Positions 44,096 through 52,518 are shown, numbered from the stretch's first letter. The stretch is 64,000 nucleotides of DNA from JBLWXV01 sp048267245 (GCA_048267245.1 JBLWXV010000002.1:744001-808000); one strand, 5' to 3'. Numbers and translations: made by a program. The notes: generated from the sequence alone by a model not told the origin.

Positions 44096-44926
44096 TTAGT
44101 AGTAGCGCTTGAGGGCCTGGGCCCGCAAAAAAGTATTTGTCTCTACGCAATAGGCGCTCATCATATTGCCGAGGTAGCAGCCAGTATCGAGTTGTAACAC
44201 TCGCTTCTGGTGGCGCCATTTTATCCCGTTTAATGGCGTGTGCCCAGAGATGTGAAGTATTTTATGTGCAGGATCAAGTGAGCGTTCATCGCGGTTCCAC
44301 ATAAGATTGGACGCTGCTTCAAAATAAGTCGCGTCACTTGCACTCTCGTCGAGCACTTTTTCAATATCCTTCTTACTGGCTAGGGCATGGGTGACTAGGA
44401 AGGGATGCTCTTCATTTTGATTTTCAAACATCAAAGGCAGATCGGTGAGTTCTCTGATGTGATCACTGGGGATCTTCCAAGAACTTGGATTCTTGGGGTC
44501 AAGGCCATAGGACTTGAGCGCCATATCCCCCCCTTGTTGCAGCCATAGCACAAGGCATTGCTCGCGGTAGAGAGCGAATTCCTCCTCATCGCCATCGGGG
44601 TAGGTGCGCTCAAAGTGCTCGCGCATCGTCTCCAGAGTGTCGGGAAAGGGATTTTCCTTAAAATTCTCCGGAGCAAATTCGAGGAGGATCTCGAGCATGA
44701 TAGCTTCGTGATTGCCCATGACGGTGATGGTTCGATGCTTGGGGGAGATCAGGAGTTGCTCGACAATCTTTGCTGACTCTGGCCCTCGGTCAATCAGATC
44801 ACCTACGCTCACCAGCACTACGGTGGCGTTGTGTTTTTTAGCGTGACGCTCAATACTTGAAATAAGTTTCTCAAGTTCGTGGTCACAACCGTGAATGTCG
44901 CCAATGACGTAGTGGAATTCTTTCAT
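44096..44926 (-). CDS. PPP-family metallophosphoesterase
   Basis: A 276-residue calcineurin-like phosphatase of the PPP type. The metal-binding motifs are GDIHG (YVIGDIHGCD), GDLIDRGP and MGNHE, followed by THALASK and SGHTPLNG that supply the remaining metal-binding His. Such enzymes dephosphorylate protein Ser/Thr or hydrolyse Ap4A, and which applies here is unknown. The ATG at 44926 begins MKEFHYVIGDIHG. A frame to 44947 is less likely because a -10-like TATACT lies there. It is cotranscribed with the zinc-ribbon gene. Confidence 0.85.
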   Translation of the reverse strand: MKEFHYVIGDIHGCDHELEKLISSIERHAKKHNATVVLVSVGDLIDRGPESAKIVEQLLISPKHRTITVMGNHEAIMLEILLEFAPENFKENPFPDTLETMREHFERTYPDGDEEEFALYREQCLVLWLQQGGDMALKSYGLDPKNPSSWKIPSDHIRELTDLPLMFENQNEEHPFLVTHALASKKDIEKVLDESASDATYFEAASNLMWNRDERSLDPAHKILHISGHTPLNGIKWRHQKRVLQLDTGCYLGNMMSAYCVETNTFLRAQALKRYY

Positions 44927-45006
44927 GCAGTGCTTAGTATAATGCACTGTTGGTTCAAAATTCCAGTGTGGGTGGTTTCTGGGGGAGATCCTTGATTGAG
45001 TTTGGG

Positions 45007-45268
45007 GTTGTGCGGCCGCGTGCTGACGCTTGCTGGTTCCTGGCGGGTCCCTAAAACCTTTGGCTTGGAATTCGCGAAATTTGGATTAATTTTTGAGGTT
45101 TGGAAGTTGTGCGGCCGCGTGCTGACGCTTGCTGGTCCCTGGCGGGGCCCTAAAACCTTTGGCTTAGAACTCGCGGAATCTGGATTAATTTTTGAGGTTT
45201 GGAAGTTGTGCGGCCGCGCGCTGACGCTTGCTGGTCCCTGGCGGGGCCCTAAAACCTTTGGTTTTAGT
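45007..45268. repeat. 99-bp tandem repeat array upstream of serS (2.6 copies)
   Basis: Copies start at 45007, 45106 and 45205, each beginning GTTGTGCGGCCGCG. Copies one and two differ at six of 99 positions. Copy three matches copy two except one base over its first 50 and breaks off at about 45268, where CTAAAAC, CTTTG, GTTTTAG form a 7-bp hairpin. Each unit contains a NotI palindrome and a GGTCCC/GGGCCC pairing pair. The unit length keeps an open frame, but five of six substitutions would change amino acids, so it is probably non-coding. It fills most of the 385-base gap before serS. Confidence 0.85.
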
Positions 45269-45332
45269 TCTCAAGACAAGGCGATGGGGTTAGACTCTAG
45301 GTAGTTTTTATGCGGGAGCAAAAGGAGAAGTC

Positions 45333-46607
45333 ATGCTCGACATGAAGTTTGTAAGAGATAATGAAGACGCGGTTCGTAAAGCGATCGAACTCAAGCGTGA
45401 GAAAATTAACTTGGATGATGTGCTCAAACTCGACGTAGAAGTTGTGGCACTTAAAAATCAGGTTCAAGAACTTCAAACTAAGAGAAATGCTCACTCAAAG
45501 AAAATTCCCGCCGCCTCTGCGCAAGAGCGCCCAGCTCTGATTGCAGAGGGAAAGGAAATCGGGGCTGAGCTCGATGCCATGAAGCCAAAGCTCACTGAGC
45601 TTGAAAATAATCTGCAGTCCATGCTCTTGCGCCTGCCGCAACTTCCTCACCCAGATGCGCCAGTGGGCGATGATGAGAATGGAAACGTTGAGGTTAAAAA
45701 GGGTGGGACGCTTCCAACTTTTTCTTTTAAGCCCCTAGATCACGTTGAGATTTTAGAGCGCCACGGCTGGGCCGACTTTGAGCGCATTAACAAAGTCTCT
45801 GGATCGCGCTCTTACTCGCTTAGAAACGAAATGGTAATCACTGAACTAGCGATCCACCGCTTGGCGATGGACGTTCTCATGAAGAAGGGCTTTAACCTCG
45901 CTTCAGTTCCAGCCTTTGCAAGAGAGGCGGCGCTGGTGGGAACAGGTCACTTTCCCAACGGCCGCGACCAAGTCTACTTCCTTCCAGAAGACGATCTCTA
46001 TCTCTCTGGGACCGCCGAAGTTCAAATTAACTCTCTTCACGCCGGTGACATTCTCGCTGAGAGCGATCTGCCGATTCTCTACGCGGGCTACTCACCATGT
46101 TTTCGCCGTGAAGCAGGCTCTTATGGACGCGATGTAAGAGGGCTTATGCGCGTTCACCAATTTATGAAAGTTGAGCAGTATATTCTTTGCAAGAATGATC
46201 CGGCCGAAAGTGATAAGTGGCACAAGATGCTTCTTGAGACCTCTGAGGAAATCGTCAATATGCTCGAGCTTCCCTACCGCGTAGTGGAGTGTTGCACTGG
46301 AGATATGGGAACTGGAAAAGTTCGCATGTACGACGTTGAGTGTTGGGTGCCCTCTGAGAATCGCTACCGCGAAACTCATAGCTGCTCGGCCCTTCACGAC
46401 TGGCAGGCCAGAAGAACTAATACCCGCTACCGCGACAGTGAGGGCAATGTGAAGCACGTTCACACCCTCAATAACACTGCGATTGCGACTCCAAGAGTGT
46501 TGGTTCCTTTTCTTGAGTGTCATCAGCAAGAAGATGGAACGATTAAAGTTCCCAAGGCCCTGGCCCAATATCTTGGTGGCATGACAGTGCTTGGAAAGAA
46601 GTCGTGA
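45333..46607 (+). CDS. serS: seryl-tRNA synthetase
   Basis: A class II synthetase of 424 residues. The N-terminal coiled-coil arm starts MLDMKFVRDNEDAVRKAIELK and runs to about residue 100. Motif 2 is PCFRREAGSYGRDVRGLMRVHQF, given here in part as FRREAGSYGRDVRGL, and motif 3 is NNTAIATPRVLVPFLECHQQ. The ATG at 45333 has AAGGAG five bases upstream. It charges tRNA-Ser and, in the usual pathway, tRNA-Sec. Two signalling genes follow with coupled starts. Confidence 0.95.
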   Translation: MLDMKFVRDNEDAVRKAIELKREKINLDDVLKLDVEVVALKNQVQELQTKRNAHSKKIPAASAQERPALIAEGKEIGAELDAMKPKLTELENNLQSMLLRLPQLPHPDAPVGDDENGNVEVKKGGTLPTFSFKPLDHVEILERHGWADFERINKVSGSRSYSLRNEMVITELAIHRLAMDVLMKKGFNLASVPAFAREAALVGTGHFPNGRDQVYFLPEDDLYLSGTAEVQINSLHAGDILAESDLPILYAGYSPCFRREAGSYGRDVRGLMRVHQFMKVEQYILCKNDPAESDKWHKMLLETSEEIVNMLELPYRVVECCTGDMGTGKVRMYDVECWVPSENRYRETHSCSALHDWQARRTNTRYRDSEGNVKHVHTLNNTAIATPRVLVPFLECHQQEDGTIKVPKALAQYLGGMTVLGKKS

Positions 46608-46975
46608 GTTACTTTGAGTCAGAGGCCCATGCAGAAGAGTTTCGCCACCAACTCCTTCGCGCTTATGAGGGAGAGGTCGACGTTCTCATGGCCTTCGTTG
46701 AAGTCTTTGTAGAACACTCCTTAAAGCTAGTCGATGAGGCCCGTGCGGCTTACCGCGGGGGAGACAAGGATGAATTTGTTCGTCACATTCACTCCATCAA
46801 GGGCTCGCTCTCTCAACTTTACCTCTCAGATCTCACCGCAAGGGCAAGTGAGCTTGAAAAAGACGCACGCAGCTCGGGAATCAATCCAGGCATTAGTGCT
46901 CGCTTTGAAGAGCTTGCTAAAGAGCTTGAGCTGTTGAGTCGTTGGCTCTCTGAGCACTTTCTCGCGAGCAAGTAA
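46604..46975 (+). CDS. Hpt (histidine phosphotransfer) domain protein
   Basis: A 123-residue all-helical protein with the phosphotransfer motif HIHSIKGSLSQL. H63 is the likely phospho-acceptor and K66-G67 follow it, as in Hpt domains. It starts with GTG overlapping the serS stop (GTGA) and ends overlapping the next gene's ATG by one base. Hpt proteins relay phosphate between receivers. The adjacent receiver protein is an obvious partner, and the SixA-type phosphatase at 5034 could reset it, which is inference. Confidence 0.8.
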   Translation: MSYFESEAHAEEFRHQLLRAYEGEVDVLMAFVEVFVEHSLKLVDEARAAYRGGDKDEFVRHIHSIKGSLSQLYLSDLTARASELEKDARSSGINPGISARFEELAKELELLSRWLSEHFLASK

Positions 46976-47631
46976 TGATTAAGGTCGCCCTCATTGATGA
47001 TGAGCCGATGGTTTCTAACCTGCTTGCGGGCAGACTTAGAAAGAGAAATTTTGAAGTCATACTTGAGGCCGACCCACTTAAATCAAGTGCATTCGTTGAC
47101 GAGCATAGTCCTGATATTGTCCTACTCGACGTTGAGATGCCCGGGATGAATGGGCTGGAAGTTCTTGCAGAACTTCGAAAGACCTATAGTTCCATTGAAC
47201 TACCAGTGATCATGGTAACCTCTCATGATGATACAGAAATGATTGTGAAGGCCCTCAGTAGTGGTGCCAATGACTACATCACCAAGCCTGTTACGATGGA
47301 AGTGGCAGTTGCGCGAATTAAAACGCAACTAAAGATTAAAGATCTCTATCGCGATGGTGTAAAACGCAAGCAACTTGAAGCCGTCACGGCCATGATCGTG
47401 ACCTATAATCATGAGATTAATAATCCTCTGATGGTTGGCTATAGCGCACTTTCAAAGCTTAAGAATGGAGATCAGTCTGCAATAACAAAGATGCAAAAAA
47501 CCCTCGATCGCATCCGCGATCTGGTAAAAAAAATCGATTCTTTAGCCAAGAAGGAAGTGTCATTTGTCGATTACTCGGACGTTAATATGATGATTGATGT
47601 CCATCAATCGGATAAAGAGGAAGATCTTTAA
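46975..47631 (+). CDS. response regulator with a C-terminal DHp-like region but no ATPase domain
   Basis: Residues 1-120 form a receiver domain with acidic pair D8-D9, phospho-site D52 (LLDVEMPG) and K104-P105. Residues 135-195 hold AMIVTYNHEINNPLMVGYSAL, whose H146-E-I-N-N-P matches the histidine-kinase H box, followed by a second helix. The chain stops at 218 with no N, G1 or G2 boxes. It may act as an Hpt-like or adaptor element. It is translationally coupled to the Hpt gene and overlaps the convergent gene by 50 bases. Confidence 0.8.
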   Translation: MIKVALIDDEPMVSNLLAGRLRKRNFEVILEADPLKSSAFVDEHSPDIVLLDVEMPGMNGLEVLAELRKTYSSIELPVIMVTSHDDTEMIVKALSSGANDYITKPVTMEVAVARIKTQLKIKDLYRDGVKRKQLEAVTAMIVTYNHEINNPLMVGYSALSKLKNGDQSAITKMQKTLDRIRDLVKKIDSLAKKEVSFVDYSDVNMMIDVHQSDKEEDL

Positions 47632-48367
47632 GAAATCCCAGAATCTCTACTGAAGAAATATCGCGGGAGAAATGTGGCTCTGAGGGCCTTGGTCCTGCGC
47701 TGGGATTGACTTCAGGTGGTGGCAGATTCTTAGAGATGCAGAACTCATTATAAAAATCAAATTTATATGCGCGCTCTGGGTGAACCAAATTTAAAAGGGG
47801 AGGGAAGTTCCTAGCCTCTGTTTGGATTAATTTCTTAATGGTCCATCTGACATCGTTTTCATGGATGAGATGAACTCGCTCCCAAGGATCTTTAATGACT
47901 TTGGCACTAAGGAATTTTCCTGGGTGTCGATTGTGATCAATGAGACCACCGGGGCGAATAATGGAGAGGCCAGAGGGGAAGCGCTTTCTTAGTTTTTGTT
48001 CATAACCGGCGAGCAGCTTTCCATTATCTGATATTGGCTTTGGAGAAGTTTCTTCATTGCAAATGCCCTGTTCACCATACACCGATGTCGAACTAATAAA
48101 AATAATTCGCGCTGGTTGCACCTGTTCAAAGATAATTTCCAGCCCCTCTCTGGGAGGAGAGGAGATAATTAAGGTATCGACTGATTTTGGCAGAACCTCT
48201 GGAGAAGCTCCCATCACATAATGCACGCCCTTGGCCCCGAGCAATTCGAGTTCGGCCAATTTTGACTCCGTGGCCCTAGTCGCAATCACGCGATAATTCT
48301 TTGAAAATTCTTTTATTAGAGGAGTCGTGAGGTGACCCGCTCCAAGAATCAAAATCTTAGATTTCAT
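47582..48367 (-). CDS. NAD-dependent epimerase/reductase-like SDR protein
   Basis: An extended short-chain dehydrogenase fold of 261 residues. The dinucleotide loop is ILILGAGHLTTPLI, a pattern of the YeeZ-like atypical SDRs, followed by LIISSPP and the substrate-region FISSTSVYGE, in which the Tyr of the SDR active site appears as SVYGE. The usual YxxxK is not evident (KLLAGYEQKL could supply it). Whether it is enzymatically active is uncertain. Its 3' end overlaps the preceding response regulator by 50 bases. Confidence 0.72.
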   Translation of the reverse strand: MKSKILILGAGHLTTPLIKEFSKNYRVIATRATESKLAELELLGAKGVHYVMGASPEVLPKSVDTLIISSPPREGLEIIFEQVQPARIIFISSTSVYGEQGICNEETSPKPISDNGKLLAGYEQKLRKRFPSGLSIIRPGGLIDHNRHPGKFLSAKVIKDPWERVHLIHENDVRWTIKKLIQTEARNFPPLLNLVHPERAYKFDFYNEFCISKNLPPPEVNPSAGPRPSEPHFSRDISSVEILGFLKDLPLYPIDGHQSSY

Positions 48368-48432
48368 CTAGGCGCCTTTGTGATAGTCTTGAATAGCTTG
48401 CATGACAATTTGTACCAAGGTATTCACAAAAG

Positions 48433-48831
48433 ATGAAAACATTTAGCTCATTCTTTTTTATTCTCACACTGATCTGTTCAATCTTTAGCGGATCACTAGA
48501 GGCCAATAATCTCGCCGGTGCAGACCCCAAAATTGCAGGAACTTTGACCTATGCCAAGATGATGCCCGGCGATCAATTTGACGGAAAAGTTATTCTCGAG
48601 CTCTACCAAGGTGACAAGCTCTTTGCTCAAACAGAGATCCTTAGACCGCGCTTTCCCCAGGCCTACTTGGTGGGTCCAAAGAATGCCGTCACTCCGGGTG
48701 TTCCCTTTGAAGGGGAGTTTCGACTAAGCGCGAGACTCGTCGGTGATAAGGGGACAAAAATTGCCCAAGCCAGCAATGCCAAAGTCTTGGCCGGTGCTCG
48801 TGGTATTATGTTAGAATTAAGCGAGAATTAG
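48433..48831 (+). CDS. secreted protein of unknown function (132 aa)
   Basis: A Sec signal (MKTFSSFFFILTLICSIFSGSLEA, cleavage near residue 24) is followed by a small beta-rich domain: GKVILELYQGDKLFAQTEIL, then PFEGEFRLSARLVGDKG. The alternating strands suggest an immunoglobulin-like or transthyretin-like sandwich. No family is recognised. A small membrane-protein gene follows 22 bases downstream on the same strand. Confidence 0.65.
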   Translation: MKTFSSFFFILTLICSIFSGSLEANNLAGADPKIAGTLTYAKMMPGDQFDGKVILELYQGDKLFAQTEILRPRFPQAYLVGPKNAVTPGVPFEGEFRLSARLVGDKGTKIAQASNAKVLAGARGIMLELSEN

Positions 48832-48853
48832 TTTCTAAATCTAGGGAGATATC

Positions 48854-48976
48854 GTGGACGAATTAAAAAATGGCAGCTTCTTGGCGTTCAAAGGATTTGC
48901 AATTTTGCTCGTTGGTAGCGCTATCATTCTCTCAATTGCCCTGGCCGTTTTAGTTCCCGTCGGCTTTTTCCTCTAA
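48854..48976 (+). CDS. small single-pass membrane protein (40 aa), GTG start
   Basis: The frame from GTG encodes MDELKNGSFLAFKGFAI and then a hydrophobic stretch LLVGSAIILSIALAVLVPVG ending in GFFL, one membrane segment with a short cytoplasmic-like lead. AGGGAGA lies four bases before the GTG. The stop overlaps the convergent M23 peptidase stop by four bases (CTAA), as in other gene pairs of this window. It probably shares the transcript of the preceding secreted-protein gene. Function is unknown. Confidence 0.6.
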   Translation: MDELKNGSFLAFKGFAILLVGSAIILSIALAVLVPVGFFL

Positions 48977-49548
48977 TTTTCACAGCGACTAAATAGCTCT
49001 TCACCCGCCTCAAAATACCTTTGAGGCACGCCTTGTGCGTTGGCAATGGCAATGGGATAACTCCTTCGCAAATTTCCCTCTCGCACAAATCCTTCAATAT
49101 GAAGATGATCAGCTTCACAAAATCCACTACAACCTACTTTTGCAATGGGCTCCCCGACATTGACCCAGTCTCCAGCGCTCACTCTACTGGAAGAATGCTC
49201 TAGGTGAGAGTAGAGAGTGTAGATGTTATTGGCGTGCTCAAGGATGATGTAATTGGCCTTGGTGAGAAATTCTCGCTGAGGTTTTCCGCGCTGAAAGTGA
49301 TCGACAACTTGAATGACCTTCCCTCGCTTCATGGCCCTCACTGTGGCGCCAGGTGAGGCCACAAGATCAAGCGCGTAGGGCTCTAATGAATGTGAGTGAG
49401 AGAATTGTCCAAAGTGGGCCTGAATTATGCGAGGCCTATCTTCTTTTCTAAGCGGAGCTTGGTAGACCTCTTGGCATGGGTCTAACTTATCTTTCCCGAA
49501 ACCGACATCACTCCAGGCGAGTCCAAGGTAAAGGAGAAATAGGGCCAT
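48973..49548 (-). CDS. M23-family (LytM) metallopeptidase
   Basis: A 191-residue secreted peptidase domain. The zinc ligands are expected in HSLEPYALDL (H53 and D61) and HLHIE, with YSHL between, the LytM pattern of enzymes that cut peptidoglycan cross-bridges, though some act only as activators of amidases. The first 13 residues are hydrophobic (MALFLLYLGLAWS) and lack an N-terminal basic residue. Two Lys codons precede the ATG in frame, so an unusual upstream start is possible. The 5' end overlaps the upstream GNAT gene by 67 bases. Confidence 0.8.
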   Translation of the reverse strand: MALFLLYLGLAWSDVGFGKDKLDPCQEVYQAPLRKEDRPRIIQAHFGQFSHSHSLEPYALDLVASPGATVRAMKRGKVIQVVDHFQRGKPQREFLTKANYIILEHANNIYTLYSHLEHSSSRVSAGDWVNVGEPIAKVGCSGFCEADHLHIEGFVREGNLRRSYPIAIANAQGVPQRYFEAGEELFSRCEN

Positions 49549-50030
49549 TTTTTTAATAGAGAGATCATCGGGTAATTTCCCGCATCCATTTTGCCTGTTA
49601 ATTCGATCACTCCTTTGGCGCGAGCTTGCTTAATGAGTTCTGCCAGTAGGAGTTTTCCAACTCCCATTCCTTGATATTCATCGGCGACCACAATCGCAAA
49701 TTCAGCAACACTGGGATTATTGGGGTCTCTCACAAACCTTGCCACGGCCACACCCTCGGGGGAGCCATTCTTAAGGGTGCTCACCCCAAAGGCGCAGTGA
49801 AGTTCGTGGTCAATATTGGTTAGGTGGTCCAATTCACCAGGACTAAAACCCTTTTTGGCGGCCAAGAATCGGCGGCGAATCGTGTCTTGAGAGAGTTTAT
49901 GCCAAGCGGCCTCAAGAAGATCTCGATCTGAGGGGATAATTGGGCGAATGAGTGCCTTGGTTCCATCCCTGAGAACGACTTCTAAGCTTTCGAATTTGGA
50001 AGGGATTTTGGGGTCAGAATTCATATTCAC
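49482..50030 (-). CDS. GNAT-family N-acetyltransferase
   Basis: A 182-residue acetyltransferase. The family signature is FAIVVADEYQGMGVGKLLLAE, which is the acetyl-CoA-binding Q-x-x-G-x-G loop. The preceding segment EGVAVARFVRDPNNPSVAEF matches the same fold. The N-terminal part (LRDGTKALIRPIIPSDRD) is like that of acetyltransferases fused to acyl-CoA synthetases. The substrate is unknown. Its C-terminal 22 codons overlap the start of the M23 peptidase gene. Confidence 0.82.
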   Translation of the reverse strand: MNMNSDPKIPSKFESLEVVLRDGTKALIRPIIPSDRDLLEAAWHKLSQDTIRRRFLAAKKGFSPGELDHLTNIDHELHCAFGVSTLKNGSPEGVAVARFVRDPNNPSVAEFAIVVADEYQGMGVGKLLLAELIKQARAKGVIELTGKMDAGNYPMISLLKKWPYFSFTLDSPGVMSVSGKIS

Positions 50031-50129
50031 TTTATCCCTGGCCGTTCTAGTTTTGTCTATTATAGCAAAAAGCTCAATCTACGCGATAATGATTGCATCA
50101 ATAATATATTGCCGTCGAGGAGTTAAATC

Positions 50130-50741
50130 GTGAGAGTTCAGTTTAGAAGTTTTGTCGCAACTTTGGCGCTAGGCCTTAGTTTTACCTTTTCTGCCCATGC
50201 GGTTTCACCTGGCAGTAGCGCACCTGCCTTTAAGCTTCCAGGTGTTGATGGAAAGGAATATGAGCTCAATCAATTCAAAGGAAAGACCGTCGTACTCGAG
50301 TGGTACAACCGCGGCTGTCCCTTTGTAAGAAAGCACTACGATTCAAAGAATATGCAAGACCTACAAAAGAAGTATGTCGGACAAGATGTGGTGTGGTTGA
50401 CAATTATTTCTAGTGCCAAGGGCGAGCAGGGCTACGCCGATGAAAGAAGTGGCAAGGCCGACTATGAGGGAGAGGGCATGGGATCGACTGCTCTACTTCT
50501 CGATCCGGATGGCAAGGTGGGAAGGCTCTATGACGCCAAAACAACTCCCCATATGTACATCGTAGATTCTAAGGGTGTGCTCGTCTATGAAGGGGCGATA
50601 GACTCTACTCCTTCAACCAGTAGCAGTGATATTGCCGGCTCAGAAAACTACGTCGATGCCGCCTTGACGGAAGTGATGGCCGGCAAGAAAGTTTCAAAAG
50701 CTAAGACGAAGCCCTATGGCTGCTCGGTTAAATACAACTAG
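50130..50741 (+). CDS. exported thioredoxin-fold redoxin
   Basis: A Sec signal (GTG start, MRVQFRSFVATLALGLSFTFSAHA) precedes a 180-residue AhpC/TSA-type domain. The active-site region is VVLEWYNRGCPFVRKHY with a single Cys in GCPF. The cis-Pro loop is TTPHMYIVDSKG. This is the one-Cys pattern seen in exported redoxin-domain proteins, and the resolving Cys might be the one near the C-terminus (GCSVKYN). Peroxide or thiol reduction in the periplasm is likely. A GAGGAG ribosome site is upstream. Confidence 0.85.
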   Translation: MRVQFRSFVATLALGLSFTFSAHAVSPGSSAPAFKLPGVDGKEYELNQFKGKTVVLEWYNRGCPFVRKHYDSKNMQDLQKKYVGQDVVWLTIISSAKGEQGYADERSGKADYEGEGMGSTALLLDPDGKVGRLYDAKTTPHMYIVDSKGVLVYEGAIDSTPSTSSSDIAGSENYVDAALTEVMAGKKVSKAKTKPYGCSVKYN

Positions 50742-50834
50742 GCCCTAAGTTTCTTCTCAATTGGGCACCATCATCTTTGACACCTGCTCTTCACCCTCTC
50801 TAGAATAGAGTGAAGATGAGATTTCAAGGATGAG

Positions 50835-51917
50835 GTGTCTATCGTGGGACAAGAATATCTAGCGCTCAAAAAAGTGGCGCAACTCTTTGGTGGCAAGGAT
50901 GCCGCCGCAGTCAAAGAACAAATTTTACAATTAGAAGAAAGGGGAGAAATCCCTAAAAGCACGCGCACTCAAATGGGAGCGCTCTTTGGCCGCTCGTGGA
51001 AGCACGAGGATCTAGCAAGTATTGGATCTAAATTGGGCTTCTTTAAGAAGTTCTCAGATCCCCTCGCTGTTTGCATCTTTACGACCAAGGGTGGAGTGCT
51101 CAAATCAACTCTAGCTCTTAACCTCGCGCGCACGGCCGCTCTTCACGGACTCAAGGTCTGTGTGGTGGGACTCGATATTCAAGGTGATATTACCAATGCA
51201 CTTGGATTTGAATCAGATATTGATGAGAGCGATGACCTCCAGGGAGTGCTCGCCAGACTTGGGCAAACTAAGGGGCTCTCAGAACTCTTTACTCGCCAAA
51301 TTAAATTGGAGCAATTGCTGGTTCCCACTGACATGGACAATCTCCAACTCATTCCTGAGACTCCTGAGCTGGCGGCCCTAAACGACACTTTAATGAACCT
51401 CAATCGCCGCGAGTTCTGGCTCAAAGAAAATGTAGTAGACCCGCTCAAGCGCTACTACGATTTGGTGATTATGGATTGCTCGCCCAATTGGAATCGTCTG
51501 ACGACCAATGCATTGGTGGCCTGTGACGCTCTCATTTCTCCCCTTGAGTGCAAGATTAATAATTTTAGAAATTTTAAAGTCTATCAGCGCTTTCTCTCGG
51601 AATTTAAGCACGACATGCGAATTGATTTTGAAACAATTTTTGTGCCTACGCGTTATAGTTTGAATCGCAAGCTCAGTTTGGATATTCGCGATTGGTATCA
51701 GCAAAATATTGAGGGCTGTACGAGTGTGGGAGTTAAGGAGGCGCTTTTAGGTGAGGAATCGGTTGCGATGCATCGCTCCGTAATTGAACACGACCCATAT
51801 AATGCGATGAGTTTAGAGATGATGGCCCTTTTCAAAGAGGTGCATCACAGGTTATCCCAGGTACATCCAAAAATTCTGCAAAACCACTCATTTGAGGAGA
51901 CTTCCGCGTGGCGCTAA
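50835..51917 (+). CDS. ParA-family ATPase with an altered Walker A motif
   Basis: A 360-residue protein. Residues 1-70 hold a MerR- or ParA-type helix-turn-helix (YLALKKVAQLFGG), and then the ParA/MinD ATPase domain begins at about 78. Its deviant Walker A reads FTTKGGVLKSTLALN: the usual glycine (KGGVGKS) is Leu at position 89, while K85, K90 and S91 stay. A further motif is VVGLDIQGD. The start codon GTG may be at 50835 or 50844. It overlaps the next gene by ten bases and probably leads an operon that includes a RapA-like helicase. Whether it segregates DNA or positions another cargo is unknown. Confidence 0.78.
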   Translation: MSIVGQEYLALKKVAQLFGGKDAAAVKEQILQLEERGEIPKSTRTQMGALFGRSWKHEDLASIGSKLGFFKKFSDPLAVCIFTTKGGVLKSTLALNLARTAALHGLKVCVVGLDIQGDITNALGFESDIDESDDLQGVLARLGQTKGLSELFTRQIKLEQLLVPTDMDNLQLIPETPELAALNDTLMNLNRREFWLKENVVDPLKRYYDLVIMDCSPNWNRLTTNALVACDALISPLECKINNFRNFKVYQRFLSEFKHDMRIDFETIFVPTRYSLNRKLSLDIRDWYQQNIEGCTSVGVKEALLGEESVAMHRSVIEHDPYNAMSLEMMALFKEVHHRLSQVHPKILQNHSFEETSAWR

Positions 51918-52279
51918 GATTAGGGGACGTCGAAAAAAATCATAAGCAAAGACAGGACGTAAAGCCGGACTTTGGTGGTGTTACACTCAAGCCTTGGCAA
52001 GGTCTTGAGCAAAGAGATGACGTGCGCCGAGTAAAGAAATCCGAACTCGCCATTTCGCGCGCGCGAGAAATTGCCAAGCGAAATAATGAAATGGCCCAGA
52101 AGCTTCGCGATGGATTTGTGGGACCTCAAATTGCTGAAGGTCTTGAGCGCGAACTTGCCGAGCGTGAGAAGGCACTTCTCATTCAGAGCACTGATGGTGC
52201 TTGGGGCAAGCGAGTGGCGATTAAGAAAGGTTTCATGTCCTTTATCAAGGACGTCTTTCGCCCGAGTGAATTAAATTAA
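51908..52279 (+). CDS. hypothetical protein (123 aa) coupled to the ParA-like gene
   Basis: A charged, helical protein with no signal and no membrane segment. It is rich in Arg/Glu/Lys with a central predicted coiled coil (LAISRAREIAKRNNEMAQKL), and ends VRVA-like KKGFMSFIKDVF. It overlaps the ParA-like gene by ten bases and could be its partner, in the position normally taken by ParB, but it has no ParB motif and no helix-turn-helix I can identify. The GTG start at 51908 is set by the overlap. Confidence 0.65.
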   Translation: MALRLGDVEKNHKQRQDVKPDFGGVTLKPWQGLEQRDDVRRVKKSELAISRAREIAKRNNEMAQKLRDGFVGPQIAEGLERELAEREKALLIQSTDGAWGKRVAIKKGFMSFIKDVFRPSELN

Positions 52280-52298
52280 TCAGATGTGAGCAAGAATT

Positions 52299-52493
52299 AT
52301 GAGTCAGATGAGTAATAAGCAACGCAAGAAAATTAAGCGTGAAGAAAAAAAACAGCGCATTCTCAAGGCCAAGAATCAGTCAGAGACTAAGGTCGTTCAG
52401 AATGAGAAATTCCACACTGGCAAAGTCATGGCGAGTATTATCATTGTGATGGCCGTGCTTGGAGCTGCCGCTATTATCGCCGCCTATTCCTAG
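52299..52493 (+). CDS. small tail-anchored membrane protein (64 aa)
   Basis: Residues 1-42 are very basic and predicted helical (NKQRKKIKREEKKQRILKAK), followed by one hydrophobic segment at the C-terminus (VMASIIIVMAVLGAAAIIAAY). It is a single-pass protein with its charged part on the cytoplasmic side. The two Met codons three residues apart are alternative starts. It lies between the ParA-partner gene and the RapA-like gene on the same strand. Function is unknown. Confidence 0.65.
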   Translation: MSQMSNKQRKKIKREEKKQRILKAKNQSETKVVQNEKFHTGKVMASIIIVMAVLGAAAIIAAYS

Positions 52494-52518
52494 GATATTT
52501 GGCAACTAAGGATCATCA

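Noticed and set aside
44996..45304. Open frame of 102 residues through the 99-bp repeats.
   Set aside because: No ribosome site before the TTG start; five of six substitutions between repeat copies would change residues, so no coding constraint is visible.
46092..46568. Minus-strand frame of 158 residues inside serS.
   Set aside because: serS motifs 2 and 3 lie across the same bases, so this is a shadow.
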